DNA of 64,000 nt from Mytilus trossulus (GCF_036588685.1 NC_086383.1:34666171-34730170); one strand, 5' to 3'; counted from the stretch's first letter, positions 47,878 to 58,984 are shown. Translations and numbers: made by a program. Notes: generated by a model not told the origin, from the sequence alone.

Positions 47878-47992
47878 TGACGTCATAAAAATTAGCCTCA
47901 CATCGGGAGGCTACCTCTTAGGAGGCTACCTTTTCCCCATAGGGTTAACATTAGTAAAAGGTCGCCAGAATGCCCACTTCCCCCACTACTAC
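47878..47992 (-). repeat. Polinton right terminal inverted repeat
   Basis: The reverse complement equals 38801-38915 over all 115 bases as I read it. It is followed at once by the right half of repeat R1. Confidence 0.93.
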
Positions 47993-48066
47993 CTTCTGCT
48001 GTTGTTTTTTATTTGGTCGAGTTGTTGTCTCTTTGACACATTCCCCATTTCCATTCTCAATTTTAT
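47991..48066 (+). repeat. R1 repeat, right half
   Basis: 'accttctgctgttgtttttt' through 'ttccatttccattctcaatt'-like text ending in 'ttttatg'. It continues the R1 unit broken at 38788. Confidence 0.85.
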
Positions 48067-50085
48067 GTAGACTACACAAAGACTGCAATTATTTTAACGT
48101 CTCATTCTTGAAGGCGTTACTACATATATTTGCTTAATTATTCATTCAGTCTGTCTCCTAGAATTTTAACCTATATATATTATTTATTGATTGTTAAGTC
48201 TAGACACAACATAAATGCTGTTCCTATTAATTGTGTTCCAATTCAGTCGTTTACACAATGCACAAAAGAGATTCATAACTTATCATCGTAATTTGTTCGA
48301 ATTCTGAATTGTCTGCAAAACATATGTAATCTTGAGTTAGTCAAATAGATAGCCCTAGTTTTAGTTCATTAATGACACTTGATTGCTCAACGAAAATAGC
48401 TGAATGGGCTTGCATTGCACGACGAAGAACAGCCGAAATATTTCTTTAATTTGATTTGAAAAAAACCATAATCAATGATGTAGATAAGCTGCTTTTATAA
48501 GAAAAATTAAAAAAAATCACAACATCTATAACACTTGAATCACCTTGTTGAAACTGTCTTAGTTGTCCTACGGGTGTTGCCATTTGCTACTGTCCGAAAA
48601 CTGGTTGTACTGGTATTTTAGCTCTTTCAGGGCATGCCTTGCTGCTTTTCGTTGCCATTTCACTTCTCAACTGCATGATTTGCATTCCAAATTCTTCTAG
48701 TCTGAAGTTTCCTTTTATACTCTTGTGATGTATAGCGCAACAATTGAATAAGATAAAAAAAATATATAGAAATAAGATGATTAGAAATGAATGCAAATGA
48801 AACAATTGTTAACCAAAGAACACGGAACTATGATGCAACAACTCCCGTTAGTATAATTGAACATTCCATTTATTACCTAAAAAGTAGGTGCTGGATTGTG
48901 TTCTTTTTAAGGGTATCAAAAGCCATTTCTTTTGGGTACCGATTGGCTTATATTAAATCTGAGAGGTATCCATTCTTGGGTTTAAGGGATCTTTTCTTGT
49001 CTAAACATGTAAAACAACGGGGTTGATGGTACGATTTGGTATCTGCTAGGGGTTTTAAGCCAAGCACTGAGGGATTGAATTCGACTTAAAACTGTTTGAC
49101 AAGGTAAAAAACACGCATTATATATTAAGTCTGTAATATGTACATTCTTGCACGTGTGTTCGTATAATACAAGTATAAGTCTAAAGAGCAAGTACTCATA
49201 TTATAATAAATAGTTTTTCAATGAATAAGTGAATTTCATGTTTTTAACGAAATGTTATTATTGTTCATGCCTATGAAAATATCATCAAAGATACAATATG
49301 TTATTGTACACACGTGTCTTCTTTATGTCCCATTTATGGGCATTATGTTTTCTAGTCTGTGCCTCCTGCGGTCTGCTCGTTCGACTGTTCGTCCGTCCTC
49401 CCGTCTGTCCCGCTTCAGGTTAAAGTTTTTGGTCGAGGTAGTTCATGATGAAATCGAAGTCCAATCAACTTCAAACTTTGGAAACATGTTCCCTATGATA
49501 TTACATTTCTTATTTAAATGCTAAATGAGAGATTTCTTCCCATTTTCATGGTCCACTGAACAAAGAAAATGATAGTGCGGACGGGACATCAGTGTACTGG
49601 CGACACATTATTGTTTCTATTTAGGATTAGTCAGGGGCACTGAAATCAGAACATTTAGAAGGCCATATCAAATACGAGGTTAGAGAGCTTTAAAATCAGA
49701 ATTACCGAAAGATTGTGTCATATACGACGAAGGCAATCTATGTCTCGGGGGAAAAAAACTTAAGTGTTTCGAAAAAATCAACATTTATTAAACAAAAATA
49801 AATACTAGTATATCATTTCCTCCGCAAATTAAATCCTTTAACTGTTATTTGAAAGCTCGTAACAGTTCAATTAAAATATATGAACGCCATCTAATATGAC
49901 CAAAAGTAACTTACTGACGAGAAATGGGAAATTGGCAATTAGAAAGATGAATTATCACGTTAGAACTAGTTATTATTTGAAGCGAAATGCATTAATGATT
50001 TGTGAACATCTAAACTAAAACCCAAATAGTACAGCCAAAAAGAGTAGTCTATGATTATTACAATTAAATTTATAAATTGTTATAG
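48067..50085. other. Intergenic sequence between Polinton and the STAND gene
   Basis: Contains the repeat at 49325-49616. A minus-strand open segment at 48587-48720 ('RLEEFGMQIMQLRSEMATKS') runs to a stop. After it the frame continues with 'MATPVGQLRQFQQGDSSV', which resembles the start of a retroelement gag-like protein but is too short to assign. No other exon is seen. Confidence 0.4.
49325..49616 (+). repeat. Dispersed repeat of about 260-290 bp, copy B
   Basis: Diverged direct copy of 3999-4260, with 'gggcattatgttttctagtc', 'gaagtccaatcaactt' and 'atgttccctatgat'. Confidence 0.65.
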
Positions 50086-50088
50086 ATC

Positions 50089-53000
50089 ATGACTACCGTA
50101 TCTCCAGAGGAAGAGAATTTTGTGCGTTATTCCATGCTGCTTACAGGGGTTGCACCAAGAGCCATACGTGTGCTATTTGACAGAGAATTGCCGCCTCCTC
50201 TTAGCAGATTCGTTAATAATCATTCAGCTGAATTCGATTCATTGAAGTACAACAGAATAATTAACAAATCGCAATGGACAATATTGAATGGTAAGTCAAA
50301 TTTTATATTCCAAATAGTAGAGGCGATGTAGGGGTTGGCTGTATTGCATTGACCTTGTCTGTTTGTTCGTCCAACACAGTTTTTTTTAGTCATTTATGAT
50401 AAATAAACATGTTTTAAACTAAAACAAGTATATATCAATATGTTATGTTTCTATATGTTTTGAAACTAAATACTTTAATTATTGTAATGTATTAGGTATT
50501 ATTAATGGTATAGTGAGAAAATTTGTGTAAAGATGTCCCAAAATAAAGATAAACGATATAATTGCAATTTTACAGACATCAACATAGAATTTGTTGGCTA
50601 TTAAACTCAGCAGTTTTAATAATAAAGTGTGTACGAGCATGATTGAAAATCATCATGGAATATTATTTATGCAGAAACATTTTGAAGGATGTATACAATA
50701 GCTCGTAGTTTTATCTATATAGACTTAAATACAAATGTTACATGCTTCAATAATACGATCCATTGCAAGGACAATATTTTCCAACATTAATGCAGATTGT
50801 AATAGTTCATCAAATAATATCGACCTTCCTAATATTTAAAACTCACATACGTAACACATACGTTTATTTAAAGAACAAGTTGTATTTTAATGTTATGTTT
50901 TAAGAACACGTTATTGACCACAAATGTTTTCTAACATACTCTTCAAGGAAACAACCCAGTTTCTGAAGATCTAGACTTGACATTAATGGTGTGCCTTCTC
51001 CGTAACTTTTCCAAAGTTAAACAACCTGGCACAGGGTATGACAAGTTACCAGCACCTGCAGATAAAAGCGAAGGAGCTGATTTGGCCAGGATCAAACATT
51101 ACCGAAACATAATGGCACATATTGACCAGAATAGAATATCAAATGCAGATTTTGTGAACCAGTGGTCAGAAATATCAGAGGTAAATATATCATTTTAGAC
51201 ACCCATCTTCCGTCCGCAAAAAAGGCATGTTGCAGTCTCAATGTCCTCCTAAACAAACTTACAATTTTTTTTATAGGAGCAAGCTGATGTCCGCCTCCGG
51301 GTTCTGGATTTATTCGCTCTGCTGAAAACACATTGGTGGCCTTAGGCTGTTATTTGCTCTTTGGTCGGGTTGTTGTATCTTTAACACTTTCCCGTTTCCA
51401 TTCTCAATTTTATCATCATCATAGATACCACGATTAAAAAAATGTACGCCAGACGCGTGTTTCGTCTACAAAAGACTCATCAGTGATGCTCGAATAAAAA
51501 AGGGAAAAAGCCAAATAAAGCAAGAAATCAAAAGGCATTGAGGACACAAAACTTCGAAAGGTTTTGCAGAAAATAGCTACGGTAACATATTCCTGGTGTA
51601 GAAAATCCTTACTTTTTCGAAAAATTCAAAATTTTCTAAATAGTTAATCTTTAATTACCAAATCAATGATAATTCATTTCGACACAGAAGTGCTGACTAC
51701 AAGGCTATTTGAATTAAGCAGTGAGACAATTATCAGGCAAAATAGGAAAGGTGTACTGACATAAGTAGACTCTAAACACATTAGCTCCAAATGGAGCTTT
51801 CGTTAGGAGAAGCCATATTAACTATGTGTATCAGTGAGAAAAATGTAAAAGCATAAAAAGCTCTGAACCGCCGGTTAAATCTCAACCGCTGGTTAACTCA
51901 ACCGCCGGTTAAACCAACCGCCGGTTTAATCTGAACCGCCGGTCAACTCTGAACTGCCAGTTAAATCTGAACTGCCGGTGAACTCAACCGCCGGTTACCA
52001 TATCTATATAAATAGGGTGCAAACATTAATCCATCATTCTGCCTCTGATGAAGGTCCTTTTAGGACCGAAACCGGTCAGGCTATCAAACATCACCAGGCG
52101 CTGTTAATTATGTGTATTGGTATATATACTATATTTCAATGAGACAATGATCCTCTAAAGGTCAAATGTCAAGGATGTAAACAACACCAGGTCACCTACA
52201 AAATGAGCAAAACCACTATTTATTTTAAAGTAAAAAAAGACCCCGGGATATGAGCTGAATGCGAAAAAGTTAGAAGAAAACTAATAGTCTGGTCTAAGCT
52301 AATAAGAGAGTACGAAAAATTAATATGAAAGATGTCAAGCAATGACAACAACAGAATTACAGGCTACAGGCTTTGGACAGGCACATACCGTGGCGGGATT
52401 AAAGATGTGAGTCGGGACTAAAAAGGAGGGTCTAGATGAGGGTCAGTCATTTCTGTTATTTTTTATTCCCTTTTTTTCTCTATTCGTTATACTGTTTGCT
52501 CATTATTCTCTATTCTTTATCTTTTTGTCCAGGTTTCTTTATTCCTTACACTTTTTGCCCATTATTCACTATTCCGTAAACCCCCATCTACACCCTCATT
52601 TAGATAAAACACACGATAATCCATGAATATGTTCTGATTTTTTAATTGCTCTAACAATCTATAACATTTCATCGAAACATTTTTTTACGTACGAAGCAAA
52701 GCACAGTTTTTTCTGTACAACTTCTAAATTTCTATTGAAAACTGATACTGTAAGCGGTTCATCAGATAATACTGTTATGCATTGTTATATACTCCAGGCC
52801 ATTGGAAGATTGGGAGGTTCAGTTCTAGTTCAAGAATGTCAAAATCTCAGAGTAGCAAAGCTCGACCAATCCAACAAACATATAATGGTAGAGCTAAAGA
52901 GGTCTTTCTCACAAATTGAGGATATAACCAGAACGACGGAAGAGCAAGCTAAAAAAATAGAACATTTAGAACAGTTTTACGCACGTAGGCTGGAGCAAAT

Positions 53001-56000
53001 GGACAAGCAACATGCAATGGACATAAGTGAAATTGAAAAAAAGAAACTTGATGTAATATCTAAAGACCAATACGGTAAGGTTAATGAACAATTGTGTAAT
53101 GTACAGCATAGAAAGTGTTTGTTCACCTCATTCAAATTAATTCTTTTGAAGGTTTTGTGAAATATTATTGTAGCTTACGGCCAGTCAATAAAATGATAAA
53201 ACAGTCGTAGATAGTTTTTAAAAGGTTTTGGAACAACTTCAAATATACAGTTGAATTAAAGTGGTGGCCAACCTCAGTTTTTTTTTCAAAAAGGCAGGAA
53301 CAATGATAAGTCTCTGCTTTATTTTTGTCTTTTAAATTTTAGATTATATTTTGACATTAAATTATTTGACAATCAGTTTTTAAAAATCTTACATATACTA
53401 AAACATGAAATATGAAATATGGAAAGAATGGTCTCATCGTATTATAAGTTCCCTTGTCAAAAAACAAGAAAATACCACATTTCATAGAATTTCAGAAATA
53501 TGCGAGACGAAAAAAGACCAATGTTACAAGTCATCTTTTCATCCTGCAGTAGTGACGATTTGGAATTCAAAGATACTTCGATTCCATCAACGAATTTGTC
53601 TTTTGATTGACAGCACCCTTTCGCTGGTTACACAAAGTTTTAAAACATATCAAATGAATCGTTAAGATACAGTAAAAATGAAATATAATCTCCATTGCAG
53701 GCAGGATTTGTTTTACTTGAATGGAGACTTATATTTTATTTTCGAAATTGTTCAAACAAATTTTTTCGAAATTGTTCAAACAAATTACCGTTTAATATAT
53801 TTCGAAGGTTTCTTGGATATTAAAGACTTAAATCATTGAATTTTTAGAACCTTTAAATATTGATAAAACTGATATTCTCTATTTTCTCTTAAAGCTGCTT
53901 TGCTGAGAAATAAAATAGACACTGTTAAAGCGGTTTAAACACAACTAGCATTGAATATTGTAGATACTGTCATATAAGTAGATGATTTAACATTTTGAAA
54001 ACAATTCAGATTGATATCTTATTTCTTACCGTCATATTTATTTTTTTTTAATTTTTCAGATTTTTTTTCTTCAATTAAAGAAACATGGAAGAATAGAATG
54101 AAAACTTTCAAAGTAACTGATTGTGTTAAAACAGTTTTGGAAACAGTTCAACAAGAACAATGTGTTATTATTACAGGTCTCCCTGGCATTGGAAAGTCAA
54201 TAATAGCATATTATGTAGCTTTTCATCTAGAAACAACACAAGGGTTTGATGTTTTACCAGTTTCATACCCAACAAGTATCATTGATTACAGAAGGGGTAG
54301 TTCAAAACAGATCTTTTTATTTGACGATGTTGTAGGGAAGTACTCGCTAGATGAGAATGGGGTAAATCAGTGGGAAAGATTTGAAAATGACTTGATTCAA
54401 TATCTTATTAAGAGGCCCGATGTTAAGATTTTGATGACTTGCAGGAGTAATATCTTTGAAGCAAACCAAAACTGCAAATTGGGAATCTCATTAGTTCAAT
54501 GTAATTTGATGTCGAAAGAATTGAAATATTCTTTGAAAGATTTAAAACTCATTGCACAGAGCTATATTTCAGATGACTTGTTAGATGAATTAAGTGACGA
54601 CATAATCAATATGTATCCTTTTTTCCCTCTACTCTGTTATACATTTGATAGTAAAAGACATAAACCGAATATTTATTTCCAAACCCCCGACTCTATTATT
54701 AAAACAGAAATCAATCGAATGAAAGCAAAGCCAAACGTATCGTTCTTAGCATTAGGTTCACTTGTAATATTTGATAACTATGTTGATAAGAATATATTCA
54801 AACTTGATAACACACATAATGATCATATTATTAGATGCTTATGGGATGAATCGAAAAGCACTGTACCCTTCTCAAAGCATGCACTATTGTTAGGTATGAC
54901 AATACTAAGTGAAACCTATAAATATGTGAAAGACATGGATACTCATTTTTCACTAATCCATGACAAATTATACGATATTGTATCGTTCAATGTTGGGCCA
55001 TTTTTTACGAAATGTATATTATTATATGGTAGCAGCAAGTTTATTAAAGATAGGATTCAATTTGCGTCATTAAACATTAAATTGAGCGAATATAACATCC
55101 TAATAGATAAGGAAGATGAAGCCATTTATTTTCAACGCCTTGTACGTTTGATTGAAGAAGGACAGAACTGGGAAGTTTTCGGGAACTGTCAAACACAAAC
55201 AATTTTTTATCGTGAATCTTTCATCAAATTCATGGAAAGTAAAAGTACAAGGCTCACGTTTAAAAGTTGCTGCGACTCCGGCCATACAGCTCTACATGTC
55301 TGCTCGTCATTAGGTTACGAAAACTTCTGTTTTTATCTTTTAACAAGTGGACATATTCCTGTAGACGCACTGGATAATATTGGTAGGACTCCAATGCATT
55401 ATGCATGTTACAAAGGACATTCCGGTGTTACAAATCTGTTATTGAATCACCGAGCTTTAGTAAACCGAGCAGACCATCAAAAAGTAACAGCCTTACATTT
55501 GGCTTGCTATAAGGGACATAGAAATGTAGCTGAAAAATTGCTTGAAAAGGGTGCCGAAATCAATCAAGTATGCAAAAAACAAGTATCAGCACTCCATTTG
55601 GCTTGTCGTGAAGGACATACGAAAATAGCGGACCTACTGTTAGAGCACAAATCTGCCGTTAAGAAGATAGACGAATATGGTTGGACTCCACTGGCGCTAG
55701 CATGCCATATAGGCAATATAGAACTTACTAAACTTTTATTGACACATAAGGCACCTGTTAATCAACGACAGAAAGGTAAAATGGCTCCTCTAAAAATGGC
55801 ATGCGCAAATGGCCATCAAAACATTGTTAAACTTTTATTAGCAAACTCTGCATCAGTTAATGATGCTGACATTGATGGATGGACACCTCTTGGTATGGCC
55901 TGTATAAATGGTCATGAAAATATTGCTACACTTTTACTCGACCATTGTGCGTCAGTTTATAAGGCCAACAAAGATGGAGATACTCCTTTGCATTTAGCTT

Positions 56001-56893
56001 GTGAATATGGACACCAGGATATAGTGAAACTTTTACTTCATCATAAATCACCAGTTAATCAAGTCAATAAGAAACTAAGAACACCACTTCATATAGCATG
56101 CTCTAATGATTATACTCGTATAGTAAAATATTTACTAAACATTGATGCTGTGCTTGTTGATAAAAAGGACATAAACGGGTGGAATTGTCTTAGTACAGCT
56201 AGCTATATAGGAAGCAAAGATATATCGGAACTCCTCTTAAAACAGCATGTTTCAGTTGATCACCCTAACACTGATGGAATTACGCCCTTATATCTTGCCT
56301 GTGAAAACGGCCATACAGATGTTGTTGTATTATTGCTAAAATACGATGCAGTAGTTAATCAAACTAACAAACGGGGGTGTAGCCCTCTGTATATTAGTTG
56401 TCAGAGTGGTTATGAAGACGTAGTATCAGTTTTACTATTAAATAATGCTTCCGTGAATACTGCTAATTACGAACATTGGGCACCACTTCATATATCCTGC
56501 AATAAAGGGCACAAAGATATAGTGGAAAAACTTCTCGCATGCCATGCATCAATTAATCAGATTGGAGATAATCTGTGGACACCTCTACATATAGCTTGTC
56601 ATGAGGGTCACACTCATATAGTGAAATCACTACTTAAATACGATGTAGACGTAAATCGAAGAACAGCTAACGGATCTGCTCCACTTAAACTGGCTTGTCA
56701 GGAGGGACATCTTAAAATAGTGGAACTTTTACTATTAAGCCATGCGTTAGTTAATCAGGCTGATAATAATAATTTCACATCGCTCCATATAGCTCGTGAG
56801 AATGGTCATATTGATATAGAAAATTTATTATTGAAATATGATGCAAAAGAAAAATCAATACCTGAAATGACATTACCAAAATTCAGTAAATAG
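50089..56893 (+). CDS. HEPN - coiled coil - STAND NTPase - ankyrin protein, 1181 aa, 4 exons
   Basis: Exons: 50089-50290, 50948-51180, 52798-53074, 54060-56893. All introns are GT-AG and the phases join without a break (1182 codons with stop). Residues 1 to about 145 form a DZIP3-like HEPN domain with an Rx4H motif (R120, H125, 'YRNIMAH'), the signature of HEPN ribonucleases. Residues about 180-237 are a charged coiled coil. The NTPase follows, nSTAND3-like: Walker A 'GLPGIGKS' at 277-284, Walker B 'IFLFDD' with D326 and D327, and an arginine 'MTCRSN' at 366. Residues 645 to about 1172 are 16 ankyrin repeats of 33 residues, all in the last exon with the NTPase. Such proteins are expanded in bivalves and other invertebrates and are thought to act as cytosolic sensors; ligand and effector role are unknown here. 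An acceptor-like site at 50085 suggests a 5' noncoding exon upstream. AATAAA-like text lies about 440 bp after the stop. Confidence 0.92.
51277..51412 (+). repeat. R1 repeat, 3' part, in intron 2 of the STAND gene
   Basis: 'gatgtccgcctccgggttc' through 'ttccattctcaattttatc', diverged from 4701-5035. It retains text across the Polinton insertion point, in the form 'gctgaaaacacattggtgg'. Confidence 0.75.
51421..51560 (-). repeat. Hammerhead-bearing dispersed repeat
   Basis: Minus-strand copy of the family also seen, decayed, at 18234-18310 and, truncated, at 37773-37830. Read on the minus strand it has the ribozyme motif first and then 'ggcgtac', A/T text and 'tggtatctatgatgatg'. Confidence 0.75.
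51444..51491 (-). ncRNA. Hammerhead ribozyme motif (type I, short stem III)
   Basis: On the minus strand: CTGATGA (51483-51477), stem II GTCT/AGAC around a 6-nt loop, then GAAAC. Stem III would be only two pairs (AC...GT) with a 4-nt loop, followed by the cleavage-site C. Flanking 'CA' and 'TG' start stem I, with wobble and one mismatch beyond. All invariant core bases of a hammerhead are present. Short stem III is the form known from Penelope-like elements and small ribozyme-bearing retroelements in animals. Confidence 0.65.
51862..52000 (+). repeat. Tandem array of 16-18-bp palindromic units
   Basis: About eight copies of 'aaccgccggttaaatctg' and close variants. Each unit contains the near-palindrome AACCGSCGGTT. 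It lies 40 bp upstream of the second hammerhead motif, separated by a TATA-like 'tatataaatagg'. Confidence 0.88.
52041..52084 (+). ncRNA. Hammerhead ribozyme motif (type I, minimal stem III)
   Basis: 'GCCT' then CTGATGA (52045-52051), stem II GGTCC/GGACC around TTTTA, then GAAAC. The minimal stem III ACCGGT is followed by the cleavage-site C (52077), then 'AGGC', which pairs with the leading GCCT to close stem I. Every invariant core position and all three stems can be read. It lies in intron 2 of the STAND gene on the sense strand and probably belongs to a retroelement remnant of Penelope or retrozyme type. Confidence 0.72.
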
Positions 56894-57566
56894 GTTTTAA
56901 GAATTATCAGCTTTCTTCAAAACAGACACTGCTTTAACATCCTTGTTTCATGTTAGTGGCAGGGTTGAGCGCTATATATGTTTACTAAAGTAACCCCGCC
57001 ACTGTTAAGTGATTGTCCAAAGTCAGGTGCCTGTAGTTAAGTGGTTGTCGTTCGTTCATGTCTGTTATATTTGTTTTTCGTAAATTGTTTTGATATAAAT
57101 TAGGCCGTTAGTTTTCTCAATTGAATTTTACATTAATTTTTTTTTATGTCGGTTCCTTTTATAGCCGATTATATGGTATCATTATGGGGTTTTCTCATTG
57201 AAGAAGGCCGTACAATTGCCTGTAATTCCTTACATCCACTTCATTTGAACGTTCGTGGATAGTTGTAACATTGGCAATCATACCATATCTGCTTATTTTT
57301 TTTTAAAGGTTGTTATATACGTCCTTTTTGGTATTAATAAAATAAAGAGAGCGTCTTTTTTATTTCCAGTGTGTTAACCTCACGAAGCTTTTGTAGCTTA
57401 CACCATAGTCTTCAATAAGAGGCATTTCAACGATAATTCCATCGATATTTACGTACAATCTTCTCATTCTACCAAGCATGTAATATATCTTACAGATGTA
57501 TTACCAAAACATATCTTTAAGAGAAGGCTATAATAAACAAAGATTTCCACATGCTAATAATAATAA
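56894..57566. other. 3' flank of the STAND gene, with an R2 copy
   Basis: 57015-57300 is a plus-strand R2 copy ('gcctgtagttaagtggttg', 'gaaggccgtacaattgcctg', 'cattggcaatcataccat'). Its first 70 bp (56950-57010, 'aaccccgccact') resemble the start of R1, suggesting the two families share a 5' module. No gene is seen. Confidence 0.6.
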
Positions 57567-58340
57567 CAAACCAATTGTTCAGAGAACAATTGAAGGTCTT
57601 TCCACCAAAAACATATGTGTTGTAAAAGTTGTAAAATTAAGTTTAAAATGTCATTTCAATCGTTAAATGATAGCTTATTGTACGCTGATTCCAAAAATAT
57701 ATGGTTTCTTTACTTTTTGTTTTAAATAAAGAAGATGATTTGTTACTTCCGGGTTGAAAAATGTTACTTCCGATAATATTTAAATATTTAATTGACACTG
57801 ATTACAAAAATATCTGGTTTTATATACTTTTATATTAATAAAGTATCAAAATAGCTACTTCCCGCTTACACAAGGTCACTTCCGGTTGTTTTTTCAAATT
57901 TGCCTAATTTGACGTTCTAGATTTTGACCTTTGCTTTTACCTCACATGTATACATGATAAAGCCATGACACTTTTGGCAAAAGGTATCAAACCATTTAAC
58001 CTTGAAAAAAACATCCGGAAGTGACCTTGTGTTAACCGGAATTAGTTATTTTTGGTACTTTAAATTAAATTAATATAAAAGTATACAGAACCAGATATTT
58101 TTGGAATCAGGGTCAAGTAAATATTTAAATATTATCGGAAGTAACATTTGTCAAACCGGAAGTAACAAATCATCTCCCTTATTGAAAAAAAAGTATAGAA
58201 ATCATAAATTTTTGGCATCAGCATACTATAAGCTATCATTTTACGATTGAAATGACATTTTTAACTTAATTTCACAACTTTCATATTTGTTTTTGGTGGG
58301 AAGACCATCAATTGTTCTCTGAACCATTGGTTTTTAATTT
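57567..58340. repeat. Large imperfect palindrome, arms of about 330 bp
   Basis: The left arm 57567-57900 ('attgttcagagaacaattg', 'gtcatttcaatcgttaaatg', 'ttacttccgataatattta') is mirrored by 58015-58335 ('taaatattatcggaagtaac', 'cgattgaaatgac', 'caattgttctctga'). The centre is about 110 bp. The centre plus right arm recurs at 59930-60385 and the outer right arm alone at 58985-59215, so the palindrome is one foldback element of a local family. Confidence 0.85.
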
Positions 58341-58421
58341 TTTTTTCATCCGCCATACATACATCAATAAAAGATATTGAATTTTAAGGACTGCTAGTAT
58401 ATATATATATATATATATATT

Positions 58422-58591
58422 CATAAGTACGTCTGAGTCAGTGACAACCCTACAACAGATGTATCCATCGGATCGCCATCAATGATGGTGATACATGGCT
58501 GTGTACATAATGTATATACAACTCGTCTAAACATCAACCCAACAATGTTGATCTAACATTGTTGGGTTGATGTTTAGACGAGTTGTATATA
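58422..58591. repeat. SINE body copy ending in a perfect 37-bp palindrome
   Basis: 58422-58549 repeats the SINE body of 23811-23940 almost exactly. Then after a 5-bp spacer the last 37 bases are repeated inverted (58513-58549 against 58555-58591). The tRNA-like head is absent. An (AT)n tract precedes and follows. Confidence 0.88.
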
Positions 58592-58618
58592 TATATATAT
58601 ATATACATGTATTTAATA

Positions 58619-58648
58619 AGGTCTTTCCACTTTTCTGTGGAAAGACCT
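58619..58648. repeat. 12-bp perfect hairpin
   Basis: 'aggtctttccac' and 'gtggaaagacct' with a 6-nt loop. The same 'ggtctttccac' begins the foldback family at 57.6 kb, so this is probably a terminus of that family. Confidence 0.8.
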
Positions 58649-58984
58649 ATTGTTTTACTTCTGATTATTTATTTTTTCTTCCACCTAATTTTGTTCTTGC
58701 AATAAATATTTGTTTCACAATATGTCGCTTAGATATTTGGTATATGATATCGAACAGTAAATGCGCTTTTGAAATTCATTAGTTGCCCTTTTAAAATTGT
58801 TAGTTGCGCCATGTCGTAACACATAAATTTTGATTAGAAGGGTATGTTGAACGTAAAATGGAGTTTTCTCCACTCTTGTATTTAAAAATATGCGTATGGT
58901 GATGTAACTCATTAACCAAAAACAGTTTAGACCTATGCTTTTTTGATTTGAGGTCCTTGGTTTATTACCTTGAAATTGATCTCA

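Larger units (their letters stand above)
38789..47992 (-). mobile_element. Polinton/Maverick element, about 9.2 kb
   Basis: Polintons are large self-synthesising DNA transposons encoding a protein-primed family B polymerase and a retroviral-type integrase. This one is bounded by 115-bp inverted repeats that I read as identical (38801-38915 and 47878-47992), starting 'AGTAGTGGGGGAAGTGGGC'. Three genes are collinear on the minus strand with tiny gaps: polymerase (45831-42160), ATPase (42081-40552), integrase (40540-39393). The 2 kb between the polymerase start and the right terminus hold only one small open frame. No adenain-like protease, major or minor capsid gene is visible, and the element is shorter than the usual 15-20 kb. 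Identical ends suggest recent insertion. Confidence 0.93.

Noticed and set aside
53405..53665. 86-aa open frame between exons 3 and 4 of the STAND gene
   Set aside because: No flanking splice sites in compatible phase and AT-rich intron composition; treated as chance.
54011..54059. Upstream ATG that would start the ankyrin exon as a separate 960-aa gene
   Set aside because: This stretch is the intron's polypyrimidine tract with a CAG acceptor at 54057-54059. Phase joins the upstream HEPN and coiled-coil exons.
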